From Solimonas sp. K1W22B-7 (lineage in GTDB: Bacteria; Pseudomonadota; Gammaproteobacteria; Nevskiales; Nevskiaceae), in assembly GCF_003428335.1 (NCBI RefSeq), contig NZ_CP031704.1, positions 434,001 through 498,000 on the forward strand: a stretch of DNA of 64,000 nucleotides. Reading direction: 5' to 3'. Made by a program: the position numbers and the translations under genes. Below the pieces are notes generated by a model. It worked only from the letters and a program-made list of their open reading frames with translations, did not search any database and was not told the DNA's origin. How positions within the stretch are numbered: position 1 is the first letter of the stretch; the number at the start of each line of letters is the position of its first letter. Below, piece by piece: positions 45,577 to 54,400 of this stretch.

Positions 45577-45946
45577 CGTTGTCCCCGCGCAGCGGCCGCA
45601 AGGCCGCTGCGGCTCGCAATGGAACCGGGGGGACATGCCGCCACCTGGAAGCTCTCTAACAATCTGGACTGTCGTAGAGGCGCGGCGCAAGCCGGGCCTC
45701 GATGGACGAAACCGCCTGCCGGCGCGCCCGCATGTCCGGGCGCCGGCGGTGGACTGCGGGCGCCTGGTGCCCGTCTTCTGCATGAAGCCATCGAACCAGC
45801 ACCCCGGCGTAAAGCGCGCGAGCTTGCGGACAACCGGGACGCCACGGAGTGTCTGGCCTCACCAGGCTGGGCATGGACCGTGGACGGGGTGGATATGGGT
45901 TTTGAGATGTGCAGGTGTCTGCGCATCGTCAAAGCACATGCTTCAG
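45577..45946. other. Gene-free stretch before the tRNA cluster
   Basis: I see no gene with a ribosome-binding site here. Two palindromes stand out: GCAGCGGCC-GCAA-GGCCGCTGC near 45587-45608 and GGCGCGCCCGCATGTCCGGGCGCC near 45721-45745. The tRNA promoter should lie at the right end, but I cannot place it with confidence. Confidence 0.5.
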
Positions 45947-46031
45947 GGATGGTTCGCATAGCGGCGATTGCACTTGGCTGTAAACCAGGCGACCACGGTC
46001 TTCCAAGGTTCGAGTCCTTGACCATCCACCA
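45947..46031 (+). tRNA. tRNA-Tyr (GTA)
   Basis: Seven-bp acceptor GGATGGT/ACCATCC, anticodon loop CTGTAAA in a CTTGG/CCAGG stem, long variable arm as expected for tyrosine, T-loop TTCGAGT in CAAGG/CCTTG, A73 and encoded CCA. It is the first of six tRNA genes within 510 bases. Confidence 0.9.
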
Positions 46032-46042
46032 GTTTTTCAACG

Positions 46043-46117
46043 GTGGCCGTAGCTCAACGGCAGAGCCCCCGGCTGTGAACCGGGAGTGAACGGGGTCGGC
46101 ACCCGTCGGTCACCCCA
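46043..46117 (+). tRNA. tRNA-His (GTG)
   Basis: Acceptor GTGGCCG/CGGTCAC, anticodon loop CTGTGAA, discriminator C with G at -1 (46042) and encoded CCA, all histidine identity marks. The T-loop is GTCGGCA in an ACGGG/CCCGT stem instead of the usual TTCRANY, which is abnormal. Confidence 0.82.
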
Positions 46118-46128
46118 ATCATTTTTAT

Positions 46129-46204
46129 GCCTCTGTAGCTCAGCGAATGGAGCGCCCGGTTACGAACCGGGAGGGCGAAGGTTTGAATCCTTCCAGGGGT
46201 GCCA
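46129..46204 (+). tRNA. tRNA-Arg (ACG)
   Basis: Acceptor GCCTCTG/CAGGGGT with wobble pairs, anticodon loop TTACGAA in CCCGG/CCGGG, T-loop TTTGAAT in GAAGG/CCTTC, G73 and encoded CCA. Confidence 0.88.
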
Positions 46205-46284
46205 TTTTCTTCACGGGTAGTTCAGCGGAATTATCGACCCCATCCCCGTAATCCATTCTTTCGAGAACGTCGTTCTCTCCCTTC

Positions 46285-46360
46285 AGTGACCTGGCAGATC
46301 GACTCATGCACTCGTCTGCAAAACGAGATCAGGCCCGTTCGATTCGGGCGGTCACTTCCA
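46285..46360 (+). tRNA. tRNA-Cys (GCA)
   Basis: Acceptor AGTGACC/GGTCACT, anticodon loop CTGCAAA in CTCGT/ACGAG, T-loop TTCGATT in GCCCG/CGGGC, discriminator T (the cysteine identity base) and encoded CCA. It begins with A rather than the usual G. Confidence 0.88.
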
Positions 46361-46367
46361 GGTTCAT

Positions 46368-46443
46368 GTCCCTGTAGCTGAGTTGGCTTAGCGCCGCGCC
46401 GAAAACGCGGAGAGGCTCGTTCGATCCGAGCTGGGGACACCCA
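46368..46443 (+). tRNA. tRNA-Phe (GAA)
   Basis: Acceptor GTCCCTG/TGGGGAC, anticodon loop CCGAAAA in CCGCG/CGCGG, T-loop TTCGATC in GCTCG/CGAGC, A73. The 3' end reads CCCA rather than CCA, one base too many. Confidence 0.82.
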
Positions 46444-46451
46444 TCAGTTTG

Positions 46452-46522
46452 CCCTCTTAGCTCAACGGCAGAGCATCCGACTGTCGATCGGAAGGCCGCG
46501 GGGTCAGCACCCGCAGGGGTGA
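46452..46522 (+). tRNA. tRNA-Asp (GTC), possibly degenerate
   Basis: Anticodon loop CTGTCGA in a CCGA/TCGG stem, D-arm GCTCAACGGCAGAGC, T-arm GCGGG-GTCAGCA-CCCGC with an abnormal loop like that of the tRNA-His here. The acceptor GCCCTCT/AGGGGTG mismatches at its two outermost pairs and no CCA is encoded, so its function is doubtful. Confidence 0.55.
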
Positions 46523-46932
46523 GGAGACGCGCTTAGGCAATGCCTAAATGGCATTGCCTGCGTCGCCGAACGCCCGGCCACGGAATGTTTGGCCAAGCTG
46601 AGGCATGACTCGATGTCATGCCGAAGTAAGCCAAACATGGGCAGGGGTTCAATGGGCGAGCTGAGGTCGCGCCATGGACGGCGTCCCTGCCTGTGCTCTG
46701 CCACTGGGTTTATTTCGTTTCATCCGCAAGCCCCCGCGACAGGTTGGGCGAGCGTGGCCCGCGTCGGTCGCCGCCTCAGGTGTGCGGCCAGGGCATCACC
46801 GCAGCTCTGGTGCCGCAGGTCCTTGTGATGAGCAAGGGCTGCGCGGCGAACCTGCAACTTCTTTCATCGACAGTCCCGATTCCCGAGCGCAACGACGGCA
46901 GCAGGAGAAACAGAAACAATTGAGAAGGTGTC
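46523..46932. other. Gene-free stretch with palindromic repeats
   Basis: AGGCAATGCC-TAAAT-GGCATTGCCT (46535-46559), GGCATGAC-TCGAT-GTCATGCC (about 46603-46622) and CGCCATGGACGGCG (about 46670) resemble the set at 4768-4890. No supported gene is seen; the start region of the HNH gene lies at the right end. Confidence 0.55.
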
Positions 46933-47493
46933 ATGGTTCCGCATGTACTGAAGATCGATCTCGGCGGTGTGCCGGTGGAGTGGCTGCGCTGGCAGGAGGC
47001 TGTCACGCTCTACGCCCGCGAGCGCGTGCGCTGGGAGGCCGGCGAGGCGCGTTTCCGCCTGCACGGCGGTATCCGCCGCGACGGCACCCGTTCCAGCATG
47101 GAGATCAGCTCGATCATCGCCGTGGGGGACCGCAGCCGCCGTTTCGAGCGCGGCCGCCCGATGGTGCACAACCGCATCCTGTTCGCGCGCGATCGTTATG
47201 TCTGCCTGTACTGCGGCGAGCGCTTTCCGGCGCGTGAGCTGACCCGCGACCACGTGGTGCCGGCGTCCCGCGGCGGCCGCGACGTGTACACCAACCTGGC
47301 GACGGCCTGCCGTGCCTGCAACGCGCGCAAGGACGACCGCACGCCGGAGGAGGCGCGCATGCCGCTGCTGGCGCTGCCATACCAGCCGGACATGGCGAGC
47401 TACCTGCTGCTGCTGGCTTCCGGCCGGCGCATCACCGGCTGCCAGCAGTCCTTCCTGGAGGCCTTCGTCGACCCGCGCCGCCGTCCGTCCTGA
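46933..47493 (+). CDS. HNH endonuclease domain protein
   Basis: The 186-residue protein has a C-terminal HNH nuclease module with zinc-binding CLYCG and CRACN pairs around RDHVVPASRGG (about residues 93-135). The first 75 residues (VEWLRWQEAVTLYARERV) are the usual N-terminal extension of a common chromosomal HNH family. AAGGTG precedes the ATG. Whether it belongs to the tail cluster is unclear; it lies on the opposite strand. Confidence 0.85.
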   Translation: MVPHVLKIDLGGVPVEWLRWQEAVTLYARERVRWEAGEARFRLHGGIRRDGTRSSMEISSIIAVGDRSRRFERGRPMVHNRILFARDRYVCLYCGERFPARELTRDHVVPASRGGRDVYTNLATACRACNARKDDRTPEEARMPLLALPYQPDMASYLLLLASGRRITGCQQSFLEAFVDPRRRPS

Positions 47494-47500
47494 ATGACGG

Positions 47501-47516
47501 CTGTAGCCCGCTACAG
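47501..47516. promoter_or_regulatory. Operator-like palindrome CTGTAGC-CC-GCTACAG
   Basis: Arms of seven bases around CC, followed by TAA as in the copy at 45243-45258. It ends 12 bases before the start codon of 47529-47843, so a bound protein would block this gene. Confidence 0.6.
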
Positions 47517-47528
47517 TAAAGTGGCGGC

Positions 47529-47843
47529 ATGGATATCGGCCTGGGCTGGAGCGTGGAAACCCGGCGGACGGAGATCGGGCGGGTGGTTGACGCCCTGGTC
47601 TCCGTTCACGGCTATACGCGCGCGGAAGCCGTGGATCTGCTGTCGCGGCGCATGGGTGCCGGCTTCAACACGGTGGAAGGCTGGATCAGCGGCGGCGGCG
47701 AAGGCAGCCGCTCGCCGCCGCCCTGGCAGGCGATCCTGCTGCTGCAGTACGAACTGGGCCTGCGCCCGGTGCTGGAACTGACGGGCTGGGGTCGTGGGCG
47801 CAAGCCCGCGACCACCCCCAACCCGCGCGCGCGGCGCGCCTAG
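47529..47843 (+). CDS. Small protein of unknown function, possibly DNA-binding
   Basis: The 104-residue protein has helix-rich stretches (RTEIGRVVDALVSVHGYTRAEAVDLLSRRMG, then TVEGWISGG and ILLLQYELGL) that look like a winged or plain helix-turn-helix, and a basic tail. I do not recognise the family. It stands behind the palindrome at 47501-47516 and may be its own repressor. Its end overlaps the convergent 47840-48064 by four bases. Confidence 0.55.
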   Translation: MDIGLGWSVETRRTEIGRVVDALVSVHGYTRAEAVDLLSRRMGAGFNTVEGWISGGGEGSRSPPPWQAILLLQYELGLRPVLELTGWGRGRKPATTPNPRARRA

Positions 47844-48064
47844 ATCGGCAACTCGTAGGTCGGCAGGTCCGGCGCCTCGCCCTGGATGCGCCCACCCTGC
47901 ACGAAAGCCCGCAGGCCCGCCGCCACCGACTGTCCCTGTACCCGGATCACCTGCGCGCCCGGCAGCTCCACGCTGCTGCTGCCGTCGGCGTTGTGGCGGA
48001 GCACCTCGCCGACCAGCTGCGGGTCCGAGGGCAGCAGTTGCTGGAATTGCTTCCAGATGTTCAT
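47840..48064 (-). CDS. Small phage-tail-cluster protein
   Basis: The 74-residue protein (MNIWKQFQQLLPSDPQLVG at the start) has a beta-rich body (SSSVELPGAQVIRVQGQSV), as found in small head- or tail-associated phage proteins. It is the last gene of the minus-strand tail cluster and its ATG overlaps the previous stop. No name can be given. Confidence 0.7.
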   Translation of the reverse strand: MNIWKQFQQLLPSDPQLVGEVLRHNADGSSSVELPGAQVIRVQGQSVAAGLRAFVQGGRIQGEAPDLPTYELPI

Positions 48065-49875
48065 GGCAGATACCTCCAGAGATTCGCTTGTTGCCGTGCC
48101 GTTACCAGGCCCTGTTCCGATACCTCGGCGGAGATCTGCACGCTGTCGACGATCGCCCGGTAGTGGCCCCAGACCGTGTCCTCGATCGCGCCCAACTCGC
48201 CGGGCATCAGCAGGCCCGGTGCCAGTGGCGCCGGCGTCAGCGGCAGCTCGATCGGTATCTCGTGGCGCGGCAGGCTGTCGGCGATCACCTGCAGGCCGCG
48301 CGGCATGGCGGGCACGGTGCTGGTGATCAGCGGATCGGTCAGCAGCTGCGCGTAGGGGCTGCCCGGCGTGCCGTCGCGGTAGACGTTGGCGAGAATGCCC
48401 TGTGTCTGTCCGCCGACCCAGACGCCGTTGTAGCGGCCGCCGCCATTCCAGCGCTTGCCCTTCTGCAGCCAGCTGCCGCCGGCCAGGGTGAAGTCGGGCG
48501 TTTCGCCGGCGAAATTCCACGGCGCTGCCGGCATGCGCGGCGTCACCACCAGCGTGTCGCTGCCCGGTGCCGTCTGCAGCATCGCGCCGCTGGCGGTGGC
48601 GATGCGTGCGATCGCGGTGATCGGCGACTCGCGCTCATAGGACCAGGCGCCGGCCGGCACGGTCCAGTCGCCGATCTGCCAATCCAGCGCGAAGCCGGTG
48701 AACTCCAGCTCGCGCAAAGCCAGCTGCTGCGCGGTGGCCGGCTCCGGGTTGCTGTAGGCGCGCTGTGGTGCGTCGGGCGCGGCGAGCATCGCCGAGCGGC
48801 TCTGGCCGGAGATGTTGCCGCCGCGGCTGCCGAAGCGGCGGTCCTCGCTGAAGCCCTCGACCTGCGCGGTGAAGACGTAGCCGTCGAGTGTGATCTCCAC
48901 GCTGTGCTTGGTCTCCTCGGTCGGTTCCACCGCGAGCAGGGAGGCGACGTCGGCGAAGCCCATCTGCAGCGACCAGGACCAGCTGTCGCGGTCCGCGCCG
49001 AGGGACACGCTGCGCACCGCCAGCGGCAGGCGATCGGGAAGACGTACTACCGAAAGGGAATGGCTCATGCTCAGTGTCCGGCGAACGTTGAAATAGCGGC
49101 CGTCGCCGCAGACCAGGCGCAGGTCCAGCGCATGACGGTCGGGCGGCACGTAGGGAGCGCCGGGAATGCCGAGGCGGAACTCCAGCAGGTGTCGCTCCGG
49201 CCGGTAGCAATCGGGCGGCGGTGGCCGCGGCGGCCGCGGCGGTAGCGGCAGCAGGTAGCGGAAGGCCGGAGCGTTGCCCATGCCCCAGGGCGCACGGCGC
49301 TGCAGGTCGGCGGCATGCCCGGAGCCCCAGGCAAAGACGGTCTCCAGGTCGAGCCGCGCAGCCCTGCGCCAGCGCAGCCCCGCCATGCGGTCGCACGGCG
49401 GCGGATGGCTCCAGCGCAGTTCCCGCGGCGGACTTTCGGTGCGTTCGGCGGCGGCCCAGCCTGCGCGCGCCTGCCGATCGACGGCGACCGGGTTGTGCCA
49501 GCGCAGGTGCGCCTCGCGGTCGACCGGCTCGGCCGTGCCGCTGGCGACCAGGACGCGGCGGTCGGCCGCGATGGCCTCGCGCCAGCGGACCCCGGCCTGG
49601 CGGTCGGCCGCGCCGCCGCCTGCCCAGGCCAGCGCCGCGCCGAGGTCGCGGCTGGCCGCGGGGCCGAAGCGCAGGCGCCACTGCGGATCGCGCGCCAGGC
49701 CGCGCCGCCAGGGCAAACCGGCCTGCGCGAACGCGAGCCGGGACACCGGCTCGGGATCGGGCCCGCCGTCATCCTCGGGCGGCAGTTCGAAGGCCAGCGC
49801 ATGGCGATCCGCCGGCGTGTAGCTGCCGCCGAGTTCGATGAGCAGTGCATGGCGATGGGGAGGCGTGTAGGGCAT
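48061..49875 (-). CDS. Putative tail tip/baseplate-type protein
   Basis: The 604-residue protein opens with about 250 residues of repeated short units rich in arginine and tryptophan with DRHAL, DRQARAGW and LRWR-like motifs. A more conserved-looking region (about 270-604) follows with GYVFTAQVEGFSEDRRFGS and TWVG-type strands, resembling the hub/receptor region of non-contractile tails. The repeat-rich front is unusual. It lies late in the tail cluster, where tip and receptor-binding proteins are found. Confidence 0.6.
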   Translation of the reverse strand: MPYTPPHRHALLIELGGSYTPADRHALAFELPPEDDGGPDPEPVSRLAFAQAGLPWRRGLARDPQWRLRFGPAASRDLGAALAWAGGGAADRQAGVRWREAIAADRRVLVASGTAEPVDREAHLRWHNPVAVDRQARAGWAAAERTESPPRELRWSHPPPCDRMAGLRWRRAARLDLETVFAWGSGHAADLQRRAPWGMGNAPAFRYLLPLPPRPPRPPPPDCYRPERHLLEFRLGIPGAPYVPPDRHALDLRLVCGDGRYFNVRRTLSMSHSLSVVRLPDRLPLAVRSVSLGADRDSWSWSLQMGFADVASLLAVEPTEETKHSVEITLDGYVFTAQVEGFSEDRRFGSRGGNISGQSRSAMLAAPDAPQRAYSNPEPATAQQLALRELEFTGFALDWQIGDWTVPAGAWSYERESPITAIARIATASGAMLQTAPGSDTLVVTPRMPAAPWNFAGETPDFTLAGGSWLQKGKRWNGGGRYNGVWVGGQTQGILANVYRDGTPGSPYAQLLTDPLITSTVPAMPRGLQVIADSLPRHEIPIELPLTPAPLAPGLLMPGELGAIEDTVWGHYRAIVDSVQISAEVSEQGLVTARQQANLWRYLP

Positions 49876-49881
49876 GCCATC

Positions 49882-50226
49882 TCAAATCCGGTCGAACACT
49901 TCGGCTTTCTCGCCGGTGACCGGGTCGAAAGCCAGGGCGTAGTACTTGCGCGAGGGATCCGCGTAGTCGAAACGGAACTCTCCCGCCGGGTTGCTCCAGG
50001 TCCGCGCCAGCAGGCGGCCGGTTTCCTGGTCGTGCAGGAAGACCTGCGCGACCGCCGGTACGCCGTTGATGCGAACCAGCCCCGCGGCGTGGTCGTTCCC
50101 CTGGTGGTACTGGGAGTAGCCTGTGCGGAGGGGTGAGACCATGCCGTGGGGGCGGCGATGGACCAGGGCCCATTCGTACACCGGATCCGACCGGTGCCCG
50201 AGTGCTTTGAATCCTTGTGCTGACAT
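49882..50226 (-). CDS. Small tail-cluster protein with carboxypeptidase-regulatory-like fold
   Basis: The 114-residue protein has a C-terminal half (GVPAVAQVFLHDQETGRLLARTWSNPAGEFRFDYAD) with the beta pattern of a carboxypeptidase-regulatory or transthyretin-like domain, common in virion decoration or fibre-associated proteins. GAGAGGA precedes its ATG. It lies between two larger tail genes. Confidence 0.65.
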   Translation of the reverse strand: MSAQGFKALGHRSDPVYEWALVHRRPHGMVSPLRTGYSQYHQGNDHAAGLVRINGVPAVAQVFLHDQETGRLLARTWSNPAGEFRFDYADPSRKYYALAFDPVTGEKAEVFDRI

Positions 50227-50235
50227 GGTGTCCTC

Positions 50236-51405
50236 TCAGCGCCAGGGGCCGTCGATGTCGAAGTAGTGTCCGTTCCTGTAGGCCGAGCTTGCCCCGCCGC
50301 TGCGCAGTGCCATGAAGCGCTTGCCGGGATACTCGACGAAGTCGCTCTTGATCGAGAAGCTGGGGATGGTCAGCTGCTGGTACAGGCAGGGATACCAGCC
50401 GGGGATGCGGCCGCGGATCTGCCGCGTCGTGTAGCCGTCGGGCGTGCAGGCGAACACCGGGCAGATGATCTGTTCCCCCGTGATCGAGCCGGGTACGGGC
50501 GCATTGCTGTAGCTCTCCTGGTAGAAGGCGCTGGTGCCGAAGCTTTCCCAGGTTCCGACCTGCGGTGAGTTGGGGGTGCCGCCGATGTCGCTTGCCAGAT
50601 AGGAGAAGGGAGCATTGACGTACCGCTGGTGCATGGAGCTTCCGGCATTCCCGTGCGCCCCGCTTCCACCAGGGATCGTGCTGGCGTACGACAGGCGCGT
50701 CATGAAGGCGTCGGCGCCATTCCAGGACACGTCCTGCCCGAAACCGGTCAGCTCGGCGGCGTCGGTGAAGCTCGCATGCCAGAAGATCGCCAGGTAGAAG
50801 CAATGGTCATCCGCGAAGATCGCCCAGGCGCGCGGCGAGCTGCCGCTGGCGTTCGACTTGCGCCAGTAGCAGGTGGCGGCCTGCACCGCGGTCGGGAAGG
50901 GCTCGGTGCCCGTGCCCACGCCCGTCATGGCGCGGTAGCCGCGAACGGCTGCGGCGCGGCTGCTGTCGACGTTGTTGTCGTCGACGTCGAGGTAGTGCTG
51001 GTTCGAGCCCAGCGGCATGCGGAAGCAGGACTTGTTGGTGCCGGTGTAGGCCTCCGTCCAGCCCAGCGGTGCGCGCCGGACGGCCATGGTGCCGGTTGCC
51101 GGCGAGATCGGGGTCGCCGCGCCGATGTTGAAGGTCAGCGTCGTCGAACCCGGCACCGAGGCCACGCGGAACTTGCCGTTGTAGTCGGCCTGGTCGGCGC
51201 CGGATACCTGGATCGTGGCGTAGTCCTGCAGGCCGTGCGCCGTCGAGGTCGTGACGGTGACGATGTTGCCGGCGCGGGTCATGCCGGAGATGTTGACGGC
51301 GCCATAGCCGTCGACCAGGCATTTCTTCAGCACGTTGACGAGGGTGCCGGATTCACCGGTCAGCAGCGGGGCGTTGTTGTCGGTCGATTGAAAGACGTAG
51401 TTCAC
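50236..51405 (-). CDS. Putative tail fibre/receptor-binding-type protein
   Basis: The 389-residue protein starts at a GTG that overlaps the stop of the upstream gene (GTGA). It has glycine-, serine- and aromatic-rich strands (TVTTSTAHGLQDYATIQVSG, NVFQ-like starts, a final YRNGHYFDIDGPWR), as in adhesive virion proteins. I cannot assign a family. By position after the 1137-residue protein it may bind the target cell. Confidence 0.6.
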   Translation of the reverse strand: MNYVFQSTDNNAPLLTGESGTLVNVLKKCLVDGYGAVNISGMTRAGNIVTVTTSTAHGLQDYATIQVSGADQADYNGKFRVASVPGSTTLTFNIGAATPISPATGTMAVRRAPLGWTEAYTGTNKSCFRMPLGSNQHYLDVDDNNVDSSRAAAVRGYRAMTGVGTGTEPFPTAVQAATCYWRKSNASGSSPRAWAIFADDHCFYLAIFWHASFTDAAELTGFGQDVSWNGADAFMTRLSYASTIPGGSGAHGNAGSSMHQRYVNAPFSYLASDIGGTPNSPQVGTWESFGTSAFYQESYSNAPVPGSITGEQIICPVFACTPDGYTTRQIRGRIPGWYPCLYQQLTIPSFSIKSDFVEYPGKRFMALRSGGASSAYRNGHYFDIDGPWR

Positions 51406-54400
51406 TGGTTGTCTCCACGGAATTGCAGGCGCACGCTGTCTTCCGGCTCTTCCACCGGTCCTTGCAGCGTGCAACGGTTGATCCAGATCGGCGCGGCGGC
51501 CGCGACGGTGTTGAAGCGCAGCTGGTTGCCGGCGATCCAGCCCGCGCCCCAGCCGGCGGCGCGCAGCGTCAGCAGCGGCGGCGCGCCCGGTGCCAAACCC
51601 GGCATCAGCGGCAGGAAGTCGGTGCTGGTGTTGCCGGTGGCGATCACGCCGACGGTCTCGCCGACCAGGCGGAAAGCGATGACGCTGGTGAACTCGATGC
51701 GCCAGCGCTCCGAGATCGTGCCTTCGTTGGTCACCTCGATCGGGTGCTCCAGGGCGTTGTACTCGCCCGGCCCCTCGCTGCCGATCTGGTCGTCGCTCCA
51801 GTCGCCGGTCCAGGCCGCCTGGTCGAAGGGTTCGCTGCAGCGCGCCTGCAGGTCGCCGAAGCGCAGCGCCGAGCTGACGAAGCTGCCCGCGGGGTAGTCG
51901 TGGACGATGTCGCCGCTGATCTCGACGTGGCCCGACAGCTGCGCGTCCTCGCAGCGCACCATGTCCTCGATGCGATGCTCGACACGCAGCGGCAGGGTAT
52001 AGCCCGTCAGGTTCAGCGGATTGGCCATGGTGACCTCGCCCTCGTCGAGATCGACGCTGTAGCGGTCACTGGGAATCCTCGTGCCATCGGCGTCGTGGAC
52101 GATGGCGTAGGCCAGATCGGGACGCGACAGCAGGTAGGTGGAGCCGGCGACCGGCGGGTTCGGCAGGTCCTCGGTATCCGTGTGGTGGATCACCAGCATG
52201 CGGCCGGCGGCCAGCACCGGCACGCGGCCATCCAGCGGCAGCCGCACCGGGTTCAGGCCCAGCAGCAGCGGGTCGGTCGGCAGGTAGGCCAGCGCCACGG
52301 CGTTGTAGCGCAGGATTTCGGGATCGATCGCCGGCGACGCATGGACCTTGTAGACACCCGTTTCGATGTCGATCGTTCCGTTGATCATCCCGGTGATCGA
52401 TCCGGTACTGAAGGCGCCGGAACCATCGGCGATCGCCGTCTGCGTGCCGTTGGTGACCTGGAAGGAACCCGTGCGCAGCGGCGAGGCCGGCACGCGCCAG
52501 ATCGCGGAGGACGTGGTCCAGCGGCCGTAGCGGGTCAGCAGGCCCTTGAGCGCCACGGTGTAGCTGCCGGGCAGCCACTCGGTGATCGTGCCGGCGCCGG
52601 TGATGCCGTCGAAGCTGCCGGCATCGGTATCGACGTTGCCGGCGCCCCGGTACTGCAGCTTCACGCCCTGGTCGTAGTAGTGACGGCCGTTGAGGCTGAA
52701 CAGCAGCGAGCCGCCGATCACGCGGTCGATGATCGCCGGGGTGACGTCGATCGCGAGCTGGTTCAGGGTGGTCGGCTCGCTCAGCATCGAGCCGGCGGCG
52801 TTGGTCTGGTACTGCACCGACACGGAGCTGAAGCTTCGCGAGATGCTGGAGAGATCCCACTCCCCGGTCGTGGGATTCCAGACGTAGAAGGGTTCCGCCG
52901 CCGTGGCCGGAAAGACCACCTGGCCGGTCGTGTAGTTGATCGTGCCGACCGCTCCGTCGGATCGGTGGAGGTTGCCGTTCCCTGCGTCGTAGTGGCCCGG
53001 ATGGTAGCCGGCTGCACCTGAGCTGAAGGTCGCCATGACGTACACCGATCCGGGCTCGACCGGCGCTTCGGGCAGCGTGATCGTGATGTTGCCGCCGCTG
53101 GGCGCTGGCTGCGGGCTCGGCGTGTAGGTTTCGTGCTGGGCGTCCTCGTAGCTGACGGTGATCACCGTGCCCTTGGGCGGCAGCACGCTGGGGCGCAGCT
53201 GGATCTGCCTGGCCCAGTACTGCACGCGGCCGCTGCCGTGTCCGCCGAGATCGCCGTTGCCGCTGTCGGTGACGCTGTAGGTGGTGCCGCCGTAGGTCCA
53301 GCCGATGCTCAGCGTTCCCGGGCGCGGCTGCTGCGCGGTGGTGAGCTGGATCGCGCCCAGGACATCGATCACGGCTCCGGACTGATCCTTGTAGTGCGCC
53401 ATCGAGCGCCAGCCGCAGAGTACCCAGGAGCCCACGTCCGGCTGGTAGCCCAGGGTCGCATTGACGGTGCCGGTGATGGGGTTGACGGTGCCCGTGCCGG
53501 TGCCGGGAGCGCCGACCAGCTGGCCCTTGCCGTTGTCGGTCAGCGTGTACCACTGGCCGAGCGCGCGATAACTGACCATGACCGCGCCGTTGGCCGGTTT
53601 GGGGATCAGCGAGAAGCTGTAGTTGAAGCCGCGGTTGGCGAGCGTGATCTGCGTGCCCTGGGTGTGCTGCGCATCGGTGACCAGGGCTGCCGGAACGTAG
53701 CTCAGCGTGAAGGTCTGGCTGCCGTTGGCCAGGCCGCTGAAGCTCAGCTCGCCACTGCCGCTGTCGATCCGGCCGCTGGCGCCGGCGGTGTTGACGCCGC
53801 CACCGATGCGCTGCAGCGCTCCTTCACCGGTCTCCTCGAAGATCGCCTGGTTCGTCCCGGACCCGACGGTCACCTCGAGGCTGCCCATCTGCGCGCTGCG
53901 CATCAGGCGCAGCGCGGCGCTGCCGCCGCTGACCGTGACGGTCTGCGACTCGGTGAACTCCGGCCCGGCCGAGATCAGCAGCGGGCCGTCCGAGCCGACC
54001 TGCTGGTCGAGGATCGCGGTCTCGGAGTAGGACGCCGGGGCGATGTTCTGCAGGATGGTGGAGACCCTCACCACGGTGTCGCCGGACTCGACGTCTTCGG
54101 CCAGCGGCACCACGCCGTAGAAATTGGCGGCGGGGTTCAGGTCGGCGCGGCGCACGCGGGTGGGCCTGTCCGTGAGCGTCGGCTCCTTCTTGAAGTCGCC
54201 GCCGGGGTAGGAGATTTCCAGCGGCTCGCTGATGTTCAGGGTGAGCAGGCGCTTCTGCCACTTGTCGTTGTTGACGCCCAGGGTGACCGTCTGGCTGGTG
54301 ATGCCGGTGATGCGCACAAACTGCTGGCGACCGTAGTGGACATGGCCCGCCAGCTCGACCGACAGGCACAGCACGCTCGACACCTCCGGCGGCGATTCCT

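Noticed and set aside
45562-46089. A 175-codon frame running into the tRNA cluster
   Set aside because: It overlaps tRNA-Tyr and part of tRNA-His, has no Shine-Dalgarno and shows no protein-like composition.
46205-46284. Possible seventh tRNA between tRNA-Arg and tRNA-Cys
   Set aside because: It has a tRNA-like GGTAGTTCAGCGG start and the right length, but no anticodon stem-loop or 5-7-5 T-arm can be drawn; GAGAACGTCGTTCTC folds as a plain palindrome. It may be a decayed tRNA.
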